A DNA stretch of 64,000 nt from Zopfochytrium polystomum (lineage: Eukaryota; Chytridiomycota; Chytridiomycetes; Chytridiales; Chytridiaceae). The notes beneath the pieces were generated by a model, which was given only the letters and a program-made list of their open reading frames with translations, ran no database searches and was not told the DNA's origin. The position numbers and the translations under genes were made by a program. Where the stretch lies: positions 124,001 to 188,000 of the forward strand of contig JAIVFJ010000089.1 of the NCBI GenBank assembly GCA_025765615.1, read 5' to 3'. Positions 12,404-23,500 of this stretch are shown piece by piece; position 1 is the stretch's first letter, and each line of letters opens with the position of its first letter.

Positions 12404-12412
<9 letters not shown>

Positions 12413-12437
12413 GAAGGAGAGGACAACAAAACGAAAC

Positions 12438-14215
12438 ATGGGCCTCCAGCGCCTTCCCGCGACAACGATGCGTGGCTGGAGCAGGGCGGTGCACCGCGCG
12501 ACGCGCTGCCGCCCAGTCGGACCTGCTGCCGTCCCAACGCCCCCCGCCGACCCCCTCGCTGACCCCCTCGCTGACCCCCTCGCTGCTGCCAGCCGCCACC
12601 GCTCGCCGCCGCTGCCATTGTCGCTCTCGGCGCTCTCGGCTCTTCGAATCAGCTCCTCACCCTCCCACTCCAACCGCCCCCAACGACGCAGTGTCATCCT
12701 CGGTGACAGCCCCTCGGTCATCCGCCCCCGCCTGGCCGATGGCGTCAGTAATGCGGTACCGACGGCTGCAACGAGCAGCGCAGCCAGGGGCATCGCCGCA
12801 AGCATGGGCTGCGCTGCATCCCCTCTCCTTCTCCGCGGCACTATCGCTGGAATACCGTTCCCACCCAATTCCTCGATCTCAATAAGGCCATTCCACGCTA
12901 GCATCGCGGCACGGAAAACGCTCCTCACCACTGGCGCCGTGCTCGGGCTGTTTCAAGGGTCGAGAGCACTTCTCACTGCTCTGCCGGTCCTTTGGAGGTG
13001 GAACTTCTTCGCCAGGTTCGCCGTCAGCAAATCAGAACTTTTTTTTTTTCTTTTCTTTTTTTTTTCGTGCGTCAACAGGGGTTTTTGTAAACTGTGTCTT
13101 CATATTTGGCTTCGTCCTTCAGGTACCCAAGGACCATGTGGTTTCTCGCCGCAATACCTGGTGTCGCCGTCTTTGTAGTTGTAGTTACATCTTTGGACAA
13201 GCACCCCATCACCTCCCGACGCCGCCTCATGTTCATCGATGAACTTACGGAACTCGAACTTTCGGAACAAGAGGAGAAGAGCATGTTGAATGCATTCTCA
13301 ACAAGCATTCTTCCCGAAAAGCACCCTTTGTATCTAATGGTGAAACCGGTCGCGACGAATTTGATCAAAGTCGTTGGAGAGGACTTCCGAGACTGGCGCT
13401 TAGTTGTCGTTGACAAGCCGGACATCGTCAACGCCATGGTCCTACCGAACGGCACTATTTTTGTCTTTACTGGAATGCTCCACCACACTCAGACATTGTC
13501 AGAACTGGCGGGAATTATTGGGCATGAAATCTCCCACGTCATTTCGAGGCATGGTGCAGAGTCGATTGGCGTTGAGCAAGTTTTCACTATTATCAGAGAC
13601 ACTTTCCATTCTATTCTTTATATGTTTTCCGTCAACCTTCCCCTGTTGACTGACATTTCTGGAGCAACTCTCGACCAGGCGGCGCCATTGATCGGAAGCC
13701 GCCCTTACTCGCGCATGCTAGAGACCGAGGCGGACGAAATCGGGATCTACATGATGGCCGCCGCCGGTTACGACCCGAGGGTGATGGTATCGTTTTGGGA
13801 ACGTATGTCCCAGTCCGAAGAGTCGACGGATGGCGTTCTTTTCCAGCTCGCGAGAACCCACCCGTCCTCAGCGACCCGCGCGGAAGAGATCCGGACGCAC
13901 TTGGATCAGGCGCTCAAGATCTACGAAGCAAACAAGCGACTGCACGTTCAGGAAGACGTTGCCATCCCACCGCTGGAGGGCGCACCGACGCCGCCGACGA
14001 ACTGGTTCGGCAGCCTTGGCTCGAGGCTGTGGCTGTGGCCCTCGGCCGCTGCGCAGGGCACCACCACAGGCGCAGTCGTGGCAGAGCAAGCCATGGAGCG
14101 TAAGGAGCGAAACGTGTTTGAGCTGTTTGCGGCCGGGCCGGATGAAAAGCTTTGGTTCGCAACGGCGGAGGGCCGGAAGCGCGTTTTGGACGCGGTGGCG
14201 GCGACGCACCGGTAG
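12438..14215 (+). CDS. OMA1: OMA1-type mitochondrial inner-membrane zinc metallopeptidase
   Basis: M48-family protease of mitochondrial inner-membrane quality control; in other organisms it cleaves stress substrates such as OPA1. Two exons (12438-13015, 13123-14215) encode 556 residues. The N-terminus is Arg-rich with no early acidic residues, as in a mitochondrial presequence, and has a threefold ADPL repeat coded by a 15-bp tandem repeat. A hydrophobic segment (TMWFLAAIPGVAVFVVVV) starts exon 2. The catalytic site is GHEISHVISRH (HExxH near residue 327), and the third zinc ligand lies in RMLETEADEIG. The C-terminal 90 residues are less conserved. The single intron contains a T-rich tract. 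Only 140 bp separate it from the chitin synthase upstream. Confidence 0.93.
12541..12590 (+). repeat. 15-bp tandem repeat inside OMA1 presequence
   Basis: About three copies of a ccccctcgctgac-type unit. In the OMA1 frame they read as ADPL repeats, so the array is translated and stays in frame. Confidence 0.75.
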
Positions 14216-14718
14216 GCATTTTTGGATGGAAACAAACCCAAGAAGAAAAAAAAATATATGCAACTCTGCTATTAATGCACTCTTAAGAAGGAAGATACGT
14301 GAAGACTTTCTAAGGGTTTTCGGCTTCCACGTTGATGGGTGCTGAGAAGACGACAAGCTGCCCAGCAAGCTGACATTCCATTTGAATTCTTTATGAAAAT
14401 GCGTTTTGGAGTTTTTTTTATGTGGCCGCTTTACTGTGAATTTCATACTTTTTTTTTGCTGCCTCAAAATCTCAAGGTATATGAAATTCACTGTAAAAAG
14501 CGATTTGTCCACACTTCAGTGCAAAAACTTCGAATATCAGACATAGAAGAGTTGAACATTCAATCGCCAACAATAATAGTGCGATTTTTGAAAGCTACCA
14601 TTTCCCTCAAGGCAGTGTGCATAAACAAACAATCAGAGTGACAGTGGCGAGAAGAAAATGGCCCACCCAGTGCTCCAATATTTTCTGTCGATCTTCCGCT
14701 GAAGCTTAAGCACTCCAG
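14216..14718. other. Convergent intergenic region with an imperfect hairpin
   Basis: 503 bp between the stops of OMA1 (+) and the adenylyl cyclase (-). No credible coding sequence. It holds an inverted repeat: arms 14431-14447 and 14480-14496 match at 16 of 17 positions around a 32-nt loop that includes a T9 run. Confidence 0.6.
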
Positions 14719-17700
14719 TCACCGCGCATACCGTTCGAGCACGTGCCTCTCCCACGAAGTGTCGTACGCTCCCAGCTCGTCAATTACGCGAAGCATCTCT
14801 CGGTGACCTTCCGCGGTGGGCCGCCGCAGCCAATTTGCCCGGCACACTCGACCCCTCAGCATCAACGAAACGTGCTCGTGCAAAAAGTCGTCCCACAGCT
14901 CCAGCACGCGTCGGCATTTCGCTTCAAACTGCGAGAGGGGGTTCTTCCCGCCAAAGAGCGTGGCAACGGCGCGGACTATGGCAGTGGTGCACTTCACCGA
15001 CGGCGTTTGCGCCCTGGACGTCGCTGCTGCGGTGCCGAGGTCGTGCAATATCGCTTTGCAAACACGATGAAGTTCTTCGTTACATCGGGATGACTGCTGG
15101 CGTGAATTATCCAAGAGGCCCAGTCCGACGTGCGCGATGGTAATTGCGCACAGCATGACCGAGTACATTGAGGTTGGAAGCTGAAGGGAAGAAGCTTGAA
15201 CCTTTGCATTCGACTCTAATGACAACATACCAGATTGACGTCGACCAGCTTTCTTGTGTGTACGAGATCTAACACTGCTTGAGAAAGTGTTTGAACCAGA
15301 GAATCCGTCCTTTGCGGGGAATTGCTTTCCTCAATTGTGAGGCAGATCGCTCTTACGAAAGACAGCACCGCAACAAAATTTGTCACGGGAATACCATTTG
15401 CGTTCATCTTGGTGATTTGTGAGCAGCTAGCTTTCCAGATCCGTCATCTCACCGCCTCTCGAAAGTCGATACCTTCGACGTGGACAATGAAGTTGTCCAA
15501 TTCATCGTACATGCATTGAATGGCAAGCTGCAAAGCCAGGCAGGCTCGCAACCGCAAAGCTGATTGCCTGTTTGGGCATTGCCGGTGAAGCAGCTCAACA
15601 GCTTGAGCTAAATCAAAGTGAGAGGTGGTTCCAGGGGGATGTTTGTCAAATTGGCCGATTCTGTACATCTTGTTAAACAGGTGGAGAAGAGGTTCAGCAC
15701 ACTGACACTTGCGTCACTTGATGGAAAATGATACACAGACTCAAGCAGAAAGCACCAAACTCTGCACCGCCTTCCTGAAAGTTTCTTATAGCTTCATTTA
15801 CCGCATAAAGGAAATGCAAGTCGACTCTTCTTCTTTCGTACAAGTACGTTGTTGGAATCGATATCATATATATCGCATTGCAGAAATAGTCCTCCGAAGA
15901 AGTACATTCAATTGTTACAGCGTCAGCAAGTCTTTTGTACTCAGCGGCTGCGGAGCTCATTTTAATTATGATGCACATAGACGCGAATTGAGCCAACGTC
16001 ATCTTCAGTCGTGACCTCCATTTTGTTCGTTCGAGAATGGAATCCAAGACATGGCCTGTCTCGGCCAACAGAATACCTGACAATTGACAGGTGAACATCA
16101 AAATCTCAGTGAGGCCAACTGCTTTAGGAGCGCCTGCGTAGGCCATCTGCCACAGTAGCTCCAAACCGCGTGAAATTTCCGAAATTAAGGCGTCAAGTTT
16201 GGAAAACTGCCTTTCGTCGAAAATCGATCGGCGCCAGGCCCTGGGAGACTTTGAAGTGTGAAAACACTCCTTGTATACAAGAGGGAAAGTCTGTTGAATG
16301 TATCGAATGCATTTCCACTGGCTTTGAATCTCGGATGCTCCCTTGGTTGAGAAAACCGTGGTGAGGTGGTACAAAAGGGAAGACATTGCGCGCATTGGCT
16401 TCGAGTGAGACTTCTGAGGAAAAAAGCCTCCTGTGTTCAATAGCCGGACAATCATGTCCCAAGCTTTTTTGATATCACTGAAGGAACAACAAAGTTTCAG
16501 CTTAAGTTCCGGGTTCACATCGTTCAACTTACCCTTGGTCACTGTAAATAGACGCAAGCAATCGAAAATGACGCAGCTCCTCTAAGACGCTCAAACCGGA
16601 GAGGAAGGCAGGGTTGATTGAAGTAAGTTGATCCAAGTACAGAAGCGCTTCGACAGCTTTGTAATCCTCTGCAGCAGCTAAGAATCCGCGGTACAAATAC
16701 TTGGACTTCAATTCAGACTCGCCCGTAAGCTGCACGACTCTGGCAACAACTGTTGGAAGAAGACGGCCATTGTCGCCTTCTTCGATCAACCTCTGCTCAA
16801 AGACTCGGAAAATAGCTCGATTGATCGTGTTCCGCCGTGCCGGGAGCAGTCCAAAGGAGACATCCTGTTGTAGAAGGTAATGCCGAAAGGAGTATTTCTT
16901 TCCTTCGCGGGAAACACAATGAAGGAAGCCAAAGCGGTCCCTGGCAATGATAAGGTCTTCAAGCTGTGGAACAGTGAAGTCTGCGTGTTTCGCATTGGAA
17001 AGATGCAGCAAAACGGCTGAAAGTGTGTCGAGATCAAACTGCTGTCCAATTACCGCAGCAACCGAGAGGACTGTCCTGAATACTGGGTCCAGAAGATCGA
17101 GTCTGCAACATTGGCATTTACCGAACGGTCTTTAGGATGGGCATTTCAACCATTTGAATTCAACGCACTCCACTTACTGCGCGGCGACGGCTTGATCTCG
17201 GCTGAGTATTGTGAGCTCCCTCCCGGCGAGCCTCTCGCTCTTTGTCCATCCTCGTGCCTTCATCGCTGCAACGGTCACTTGGATGGCCATCGGTATGCCA
17301 TTTGTTTTGCTCATGATTTCCGACAGTAGGCGCTCTGTTATAGGATGTCCCAATTGCTGCTCAACTATTGCAGCCACAGCTGGTGGGCCCATAGGTTCAA
17401 GGTTGATCCCGTGAGATAATTTTTGGATTTCGTCGAAATACGCCGGCATATCCCATTCCTAAGTGACCCTTAAAAAACCACACTTAAGTTTGCAAATCTG
17501 TGTACCTCTCGAATGCGGCCAGCGAGAAGGTAGAATACTCGTGGAGTGAATTTCAGCAAGTAAATGATTACTTTGAGAGACTCTGGGTCGAACCACTAAA
17601 AATGGGGTTAAACAATGAAGATTGTTACTGAGTTGAGGCGCGTCACCTGAATATCATCGCAAATCATGCACACAGTGTATCCTGCGTCATGGCCAGCTGT

Positions 17701-20222
17701 CAAGACTTGAGCAAGGATCATTGCAAGGCGATTCGTCACATCTCCACCAAGGATTCGCTCCTTATCCGAAAATGCCTTCATACCAGGAATAGCTGCCAGA
17801 ACGACGTGCGCCGATTTGGGGATGGACAGTGCCGATAGAATGTTGGCAAGATACTGCCAAGCAGGTGAAGCTTGAGCAACACGCGAGTCGTAAGAAGTTC
17901 TCCGTGAGGCCAAGTCGACAGAATCTTCGCTGAATTTACGAGGGGCTAGTTGTTGACGCGAGCCTCTCCAATGACCAGGTTGACGGGCAAAGTCCTCTGG
18001 CTTGATTCCAGCACATTGGAACTGCTCAATGACAGACTGAATCACAAAATCCATAACACTTAGGGAGATGTTTCGGGTGATTTCGTCCCCTTCGCATTGA
18101 CTGAAACTTTGATTAGATCAAACAATGCACGAGAACAACAGTACCAGATGAGGAGCTTTGAGTCGGTGGGTAAATTCGACCGAAACGAGTCCAAAAGGAA
18201 TGATTTACCCAGCCCCGAGCGCCCCGTTAGCAGTACGCGTTGGTGGGAGCTCCCATCAGTCCATAGGTTGAAGACCGATGTCAGCGTGTCCAGCTCCGAA
18301 GAACGTCCGAAAAGAACTGAGTTCGTCGTTTCCTTTTTGGAGCGCACTGTTTCTCCCTTGGTTTTTAACCTCTTAATAGTCAGCCTGGCCAGTTTGAACA
18401 CTTTGATGGCCTCTCCGAAACCTGGGCAGATAAAAAAAAAGTGTTAGCAATCTCTCAAAATAATCAGATTCACCTTTCAATTTCAGTTCGGCGGACTTGG
18501 GATGAAACGCAACCTCGTGGCCCGCATTCAAATAAGTGGCTTCGTCGCAAAAAACTGACAACTGGCCGTCGTTTTGCTCGTTGAATTCTTCCATCTGGTT
18601 TACAAACATCAGGCGCGCGGCAAGATTAACCGGGCTCCCAAGGACGGTCCCATCTGATCGCAGATTGGTTCCCACAAAGCCTGCGTACACCACCCCTGTT
18701 GCAACACCCGCGTGGAAAGCGTTCGTTTCTGTGTCGAGCGCGTTCGTACCATGATTTCGCAGCACGTTTTGCAGCTTTATGCAGGCCGATAAGGCGTATT
18801 GCGCCTCCCCACGCTGATGTGCCAACCCCTTCAAGCCCCAAACCGCCAGGGCCGTAAACCCCTTCTCGTCGAAATTTATCTGCCGCAAGCTGCCTCCTTC
18901 GTCGCGGACGCAACGGATCACGGCCGTAGATATGCGCTGTAGAGTTCCAAGAAGGTTCAGTTCCGACACCGCCTGCCTCTTATCTTCCGTTCGAGCGACC
19001 TTAATGCTGAGCTGCACGTTTGGGAAGCGGAAGAAAACAACGGTTACCCTTCTCGTCTCGCTGTAATGGTCCTCAATGCCATCAGAGGCCAACAGTGATT
19101 CTGTGATGTGCGCTGCCACCGACTGCTCGACGTAGCGCATCGCCAGCTGGTTGTTGATCCCCGCTGAGCCAACCACAGAGTCCTTGCTGTGATCAGCAGC
19201 AAGATTGGCCATCGCCGACAGCGCCACATTCACCTCCTCCGACGCCTGCTGCACCAAATAGAAAAGAGCGCTTCCATCCTGGATCGGCACCGACAACGCC
19301 GACAACCGCACGGCGATGGGCAGCCTCGCAAAGAGGGCCTCCAGCGCGCGGTAATACTTTGCCGACATGATAAATTCGCCGCGTCTCCCGAGCGACAGCG
19401 CATCGCCCGCGTCCGACACGGCCTCGCCCGCGATCAGGTACTCGCGCCGCACGTCCGACCACCGCGCCCCGCCGCAGCCGCCGACGCCGCCGAGGGCGGC
19501 TCCGGGGGCGCTCTCGCCCAAGTGGATGTGGTACAGCCGGCCCAGACCCAGCCCGATGTGGATGTTGAGCGGGGCCTCCGCCGCCGCCGCCGTCCGCTGC
19601 ACCGCCTTCTCCTCTGGTCGGAACGCGCACAGCAGCTCCAGGCACGACGCGAGGGCCTGGAGCAACCGGTATTCTCGGCATTGGAGCCTTCGGTCCGTCC
19701 CGACTTGAGACCTGGTCGGATTGTGAGATTACTACATGCAAAACATATTTTGAAAAGCAAAGACCCCTAGTCGAAACTTCCATTACCAGCACGCGATCGC
19801 GGCGTCACCGACAAATTTGACTATCGAGCCGGAGCGGCCGTACACGATCCGTATAATTTTCTCGAACGGTTCGTTCACGGCGTCACGAAGTCGTGCTGCA
19901 CCGTCCGTGCCGTGGCTGTCCAGGAGTGAGTTGGTGAGGGCGGTGTACCCTAATCATAGTTGTTGTACGAAATGCTTGGATCAGCTATCAATACCGTTGC
20001 ACGTTGGGGAGCTCCGTTCGATTTGTTTTTTTTTTTTTTTTTTTTTGAAATTGCAGTGGCGGCTGTCTTCGCGAAATTACCGGAGATGTCGATGACGACT
20101 GCGATCCCGTCGTCGTCCGCCGCGAGCAGAGGAGGGCTGTGGTCGTGATGTTGAGACTGCTGGGTCGACGCGTTAGACTCGCGACAGATGCTGCGAACAT
20201 GGTCCGGCAGAAACCGGAGCAT
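14719..20222 (-). CDS. ADCY10-type soluble adenylyl cyclase
   Basis: Makes cAMP from ATP; animal relatives are cytosolic and stimulated by bicarbonate and calcium. Twelve exons (20081-20222, 19787-19949, 18474-19711, 18124-18421, 17647-18058, 17506-17595, 17178-17458, 16533-17102, 15718-16477, 15453-15668, 15231-15407, 14719-15180) sum to 1603 codons, close to human ADCY10. C1 has both metal-binding aspartates, in VIDISGYTAL (D45) and IVKFVGDAA (D96), plus Lys92 at the bicarbonate-Lys position. C2 has GVATGVVYAGFVG and SPVNLAARLM with the catalytic Asn and Arg. LKGFGEAIKVF closes the cyclase pair. An NTPase domain follows: FGRSSEL, P-loop GRSGLGKS (about 580), Walker B VCMICDDIQW. The C-terminal half is helical and TPR-like. 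The acceptor of intron 2 has an in-frame alternative. Intron 1 contains a 21-nt homopolymer. Confidence 0.92.
20026..20046 (+). repeat. Poly(T) tract (21 nt) in adenylyl cyclase intron 1
   Basis: T21 on the + strand, read as poly(A) in the transcript because the gene is on the minus strand. It lies wholly within the intron between the IDIS and GYTAL halves of the first cyclase motif. Confidence 0.9.
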
Positions 20223-20588
20223 GCTCTAACAATCCGAAGCCGCTAATTTTGAATGGGAAAAAGGAATGAAATTTATTTAAACGGCCGGCAGCCTGGAGAA
20301 TGGCGATTCTCATTATTTACGAGATTTGGATTGAGTCAGAGGTTTGCCGAGATTGTGGTTTCGGTTCGCGTGCGGGAGACGCGCTGGTTTGGAGTGCCTG
20401 AAGATCCGCTTAAATACTTGCATACCGCACTGTGGACCCCGAAACAGTCTGTACAAAGAGCCATTGTATTATTTCTCGTTTCCCTTTGATCATTGTACGA
20501 ACTCCTTTCCTCTATCTTTCCTACTACGGCGCACGCAATCCTGCTCCTTCTTTGCATGTGTGTCCGTTTCTTCTCCTTTGCAGTGGTG
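20223..20588. other. Intergenic region upstream of the adenylyl cyclase
   Basis: 366 bp between the cyclase start and the stop of the WD40 gene, both on the minus strand. It must hold the cyclase promoter and the WD40 3' end. No clear motif or further gene was seen. Confidence 0.4.
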
Positions 20589-23500
20589 TCACATTAAATT
20601 CCCACACGTGAGGCACTTGACCTGCTTCCCGGGAAGTACGACACAGAACGAAACACCTCCACAAGCGTTGCACCGCTGCACGGTGCCGTCGTCCGCAGTT
20701 GTCGCCGACTTGCTGGGTGATACCACTACTGTCGGAGGATGCGAATGGCCCCGCGCAAGGTGCGCGGCGAGGAAAGCGTCCAGGGCGGAATTCCGCCGCG
20801 TGGGTGGGGCTTGTTGAGCCGACCCAGACGACAGCGACGACGACGACGACGACGACCCCGACGGCCACGTCAGCCCATGATGGCCGTGCGCGGCCAGCAG
20901 CGCGTCCGACGGGAGCAAACCAGTCCCAAACGCGCCGACGGACCGGCGCTGCAGGTGATCGCCGCCGTCTCCCGCCATCGCCATCACCGTCGCAGCACCG
21001 AACCCGCCGGCAGCGTGCGGAGTCGGTGACGGTGCCCGCGGCGGCAGAGCTGGTGGCGGGGACGGCGCCGGCGGTGGGGCTCTGCTCCACCAGACGCTGG
21101 CGCCTCCGCTGCCACCACCGCCACCACCGACCCCACCGCCGCCGGCAGCCAGCAGCGACCCCAGCTTCGCCCCGGACTGGTGGTGGTAGTGCGTGTGGGC
21201 GTGCGCAAACGCGACGGCGGCAGCGGCAGCGGCGGCAAAATGGCCACCGTGCGGATGGAGGTGGTGCTGCTGCTGTAACGGCAGTCCGCCGCCCCCGACG
21301 CCATCGAGGTCAGCGACGTGGTGGTCGCCGGAATGGCCGCGGAGGAACGAGCGGGATCGTCGGAGGAGGGGGAGCGGCGGGGACGGCGCCGCAGCGGCTG
21401 CGGTGGCCGCCGGCGGGCGAGGAGGGGTCGGGGGCGGCGCAGTTCTCAGGTGTGTGGTTTGCACGGAACCAGGCAGCGATGGCGCGGTGGCGGTGGAAAC
21501 GTAAGTTCGTGAGGCGGGGGAGGTCGTGGCGGAGGCGGGGAGCGACCGGCGGCTGGCGCGCGGGGAGAAGCAGATTTCGTCAGGGGCTGCCCTGCGCGGT
21601 GGGGGTTCCGATGCGGCAGTGGCGGCGGTGCTGGGGTTGACGGGTGCAGGCGCCGTTGGTCGCGTCGGTTTTGGCGTGGTGGTGTCGTTCGAGCTAGTGG
21701 AGGTTGATGCCTGATACAAGGACGAAGACGATGGTGGGAGGCTTTCCGTCCTGGCGAATGTGGAGGTTGCAGATGAGGCGGTGCTGCGGGTGGTTGCCAA
21801 GGAGGAATTTGAGAGCTTGAAGCCGTCTGTCGGAGCAGTAAAACTGCGGCGAATGGCTGAAACGGTTGGCACGATGTTGGGCTGGTGCGACTCATCGATG
21901 GCGCCGGCAGGCAGTGGCGGAGTCGAGTTTGGGTCTGAGGTGCGTCTGCTCAGTGTCTCCACAGAGCTTGAATGGCTGGACACCGACGAATGCCGGGTGG
22001 ATGGACTTCCAAGGCTTGCCTCGGAAGAGGAAAGGCCAGACTCTTTCGCAAATGCATGGATTTTACCCGTGCTGTCCGACGTTATTATCAAGAGCCCAAA
22101 GTCGCCACCCAGCCGACGCTGTTGCTGTGGTGATGTTGAGAGCAAGTCAGCCACATTCTCCTTGAGGAGCGCTATTGTCGCCGCCGGCGCCATTATTGTG
22201 CAAGGAACGGCGTCGGACGAAGCAACAAAACACTCATACTGCGCAGTCCGACTGGAATCGGATTGCCAGTGACGGATGCCTGCGAGAACGCCACTGAAGG
22301 CTGCCGAGTTCGATGAGAGCCTCTTCAACCGACCCTCCATGCTTGAAGAGGGAGGGGTGAGGGATCCAGAACTGCTGAAGCCGTCGCCAGTGCGGCGCCC
22401 CGAGTGCGTAATGTCGCTGAACTGCTTTGGCAGTTTATGATGGAGAGACGGTTCGGTGTTCCAAAAGTAAACTCGACTGTTGTCGCTGCCGCAGATAATG
22501 TGCTTGCAATCTTCGGAGAACTTCGCCCGAAACAAGAATCCGCTTTTAAAGTCTGCACCCTTGAAGACTCTCATCAGGCTTTTGTCGCGAAGGTTGAAAA
22601 GGCGGATCCTAGAATCGCCTCCTGTGACCAACAGCCTGTCGTCTCCCACGGAGCCTGTGGGTGTGCACTCGATCGAAAGAATTTTTGGGCCTTTCGAGTG
22701 TCGTGCATTCATAGGTATTTCGATCATGGTATTGTACCGGAGCCCGTCCGTTTCATAGAAAAACAGAACACCAGAGGCCGTGCCGGCGATGGCAAGCGAA
22801 CCGTCGCGCGTGAACGCGACCGCGGTGATGAGAGGCAAGGACAAGCTTGAAACATACAATGACCACGTGGTCGTCGGGGTTTCTGTAGGGAGAGGTGGCT
22901 GGCCGGCCGCCGGCGCGGAGGACTTTGGCATTTCCACCCAGCTCACGACTTTCTTCTCCGCCGTGGACCAGATGCGAAGTCTGGAGTCGCCCGAGATGAA
23001 TAGACGCTCGTCTATCGGGTGAAACTTTACAGACACGACTCCGTCAGTGTGCTGAAACACGCCGAGACATTCTTTTCGTGCGGGATGCCACAGGCGGACA
23101 GTGCGATCCAAAGAGGCGGAAAGAAGAAAGGATCGCTTCGACCAGGCAATGTCCATGATTGGGCCGGAATGTCCAGTGTACGTGCGAGACGGAAGAGGGG
23201 AGAAGATGGAGTCGGCCGAGGAGTCGGAGGTTTTTGAGCCGCGGCGCAGGGACCCAAACGACTGCATAATCGTGTTTTTTGAAAACACGGAGTCGCCGAA
23301 CGACTTGCTTGCGAGCCGCCCGGAAAATCGAGAGGCTCCCATGCTTGCGGACAGCTCCGAACGCTTCAGAGCCGGGCTGGAGACTTCTGTCATCTCCCAC
23401 ACCCTGAGAATGCCGTCTGTCCCGCCTGTTCCAAGGTAGCGGCCGTCGGTGCTGAACTGCATGACTAGTACAACGCAAGAGTTGCCGGTCGCTTCTCCTT

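Noticed and set aside
12374..12931. 185-codon minus frame with a Phe run
   Set aside because: Antisense to the OMA1 presequence; the Phe run is the A28 tract read backwards.
20699..21640. 313-codon + strand frame
   Set aside because: Arg-rich shadow of the GC-rich low-complexity part of the WD40 gene on the other strand.
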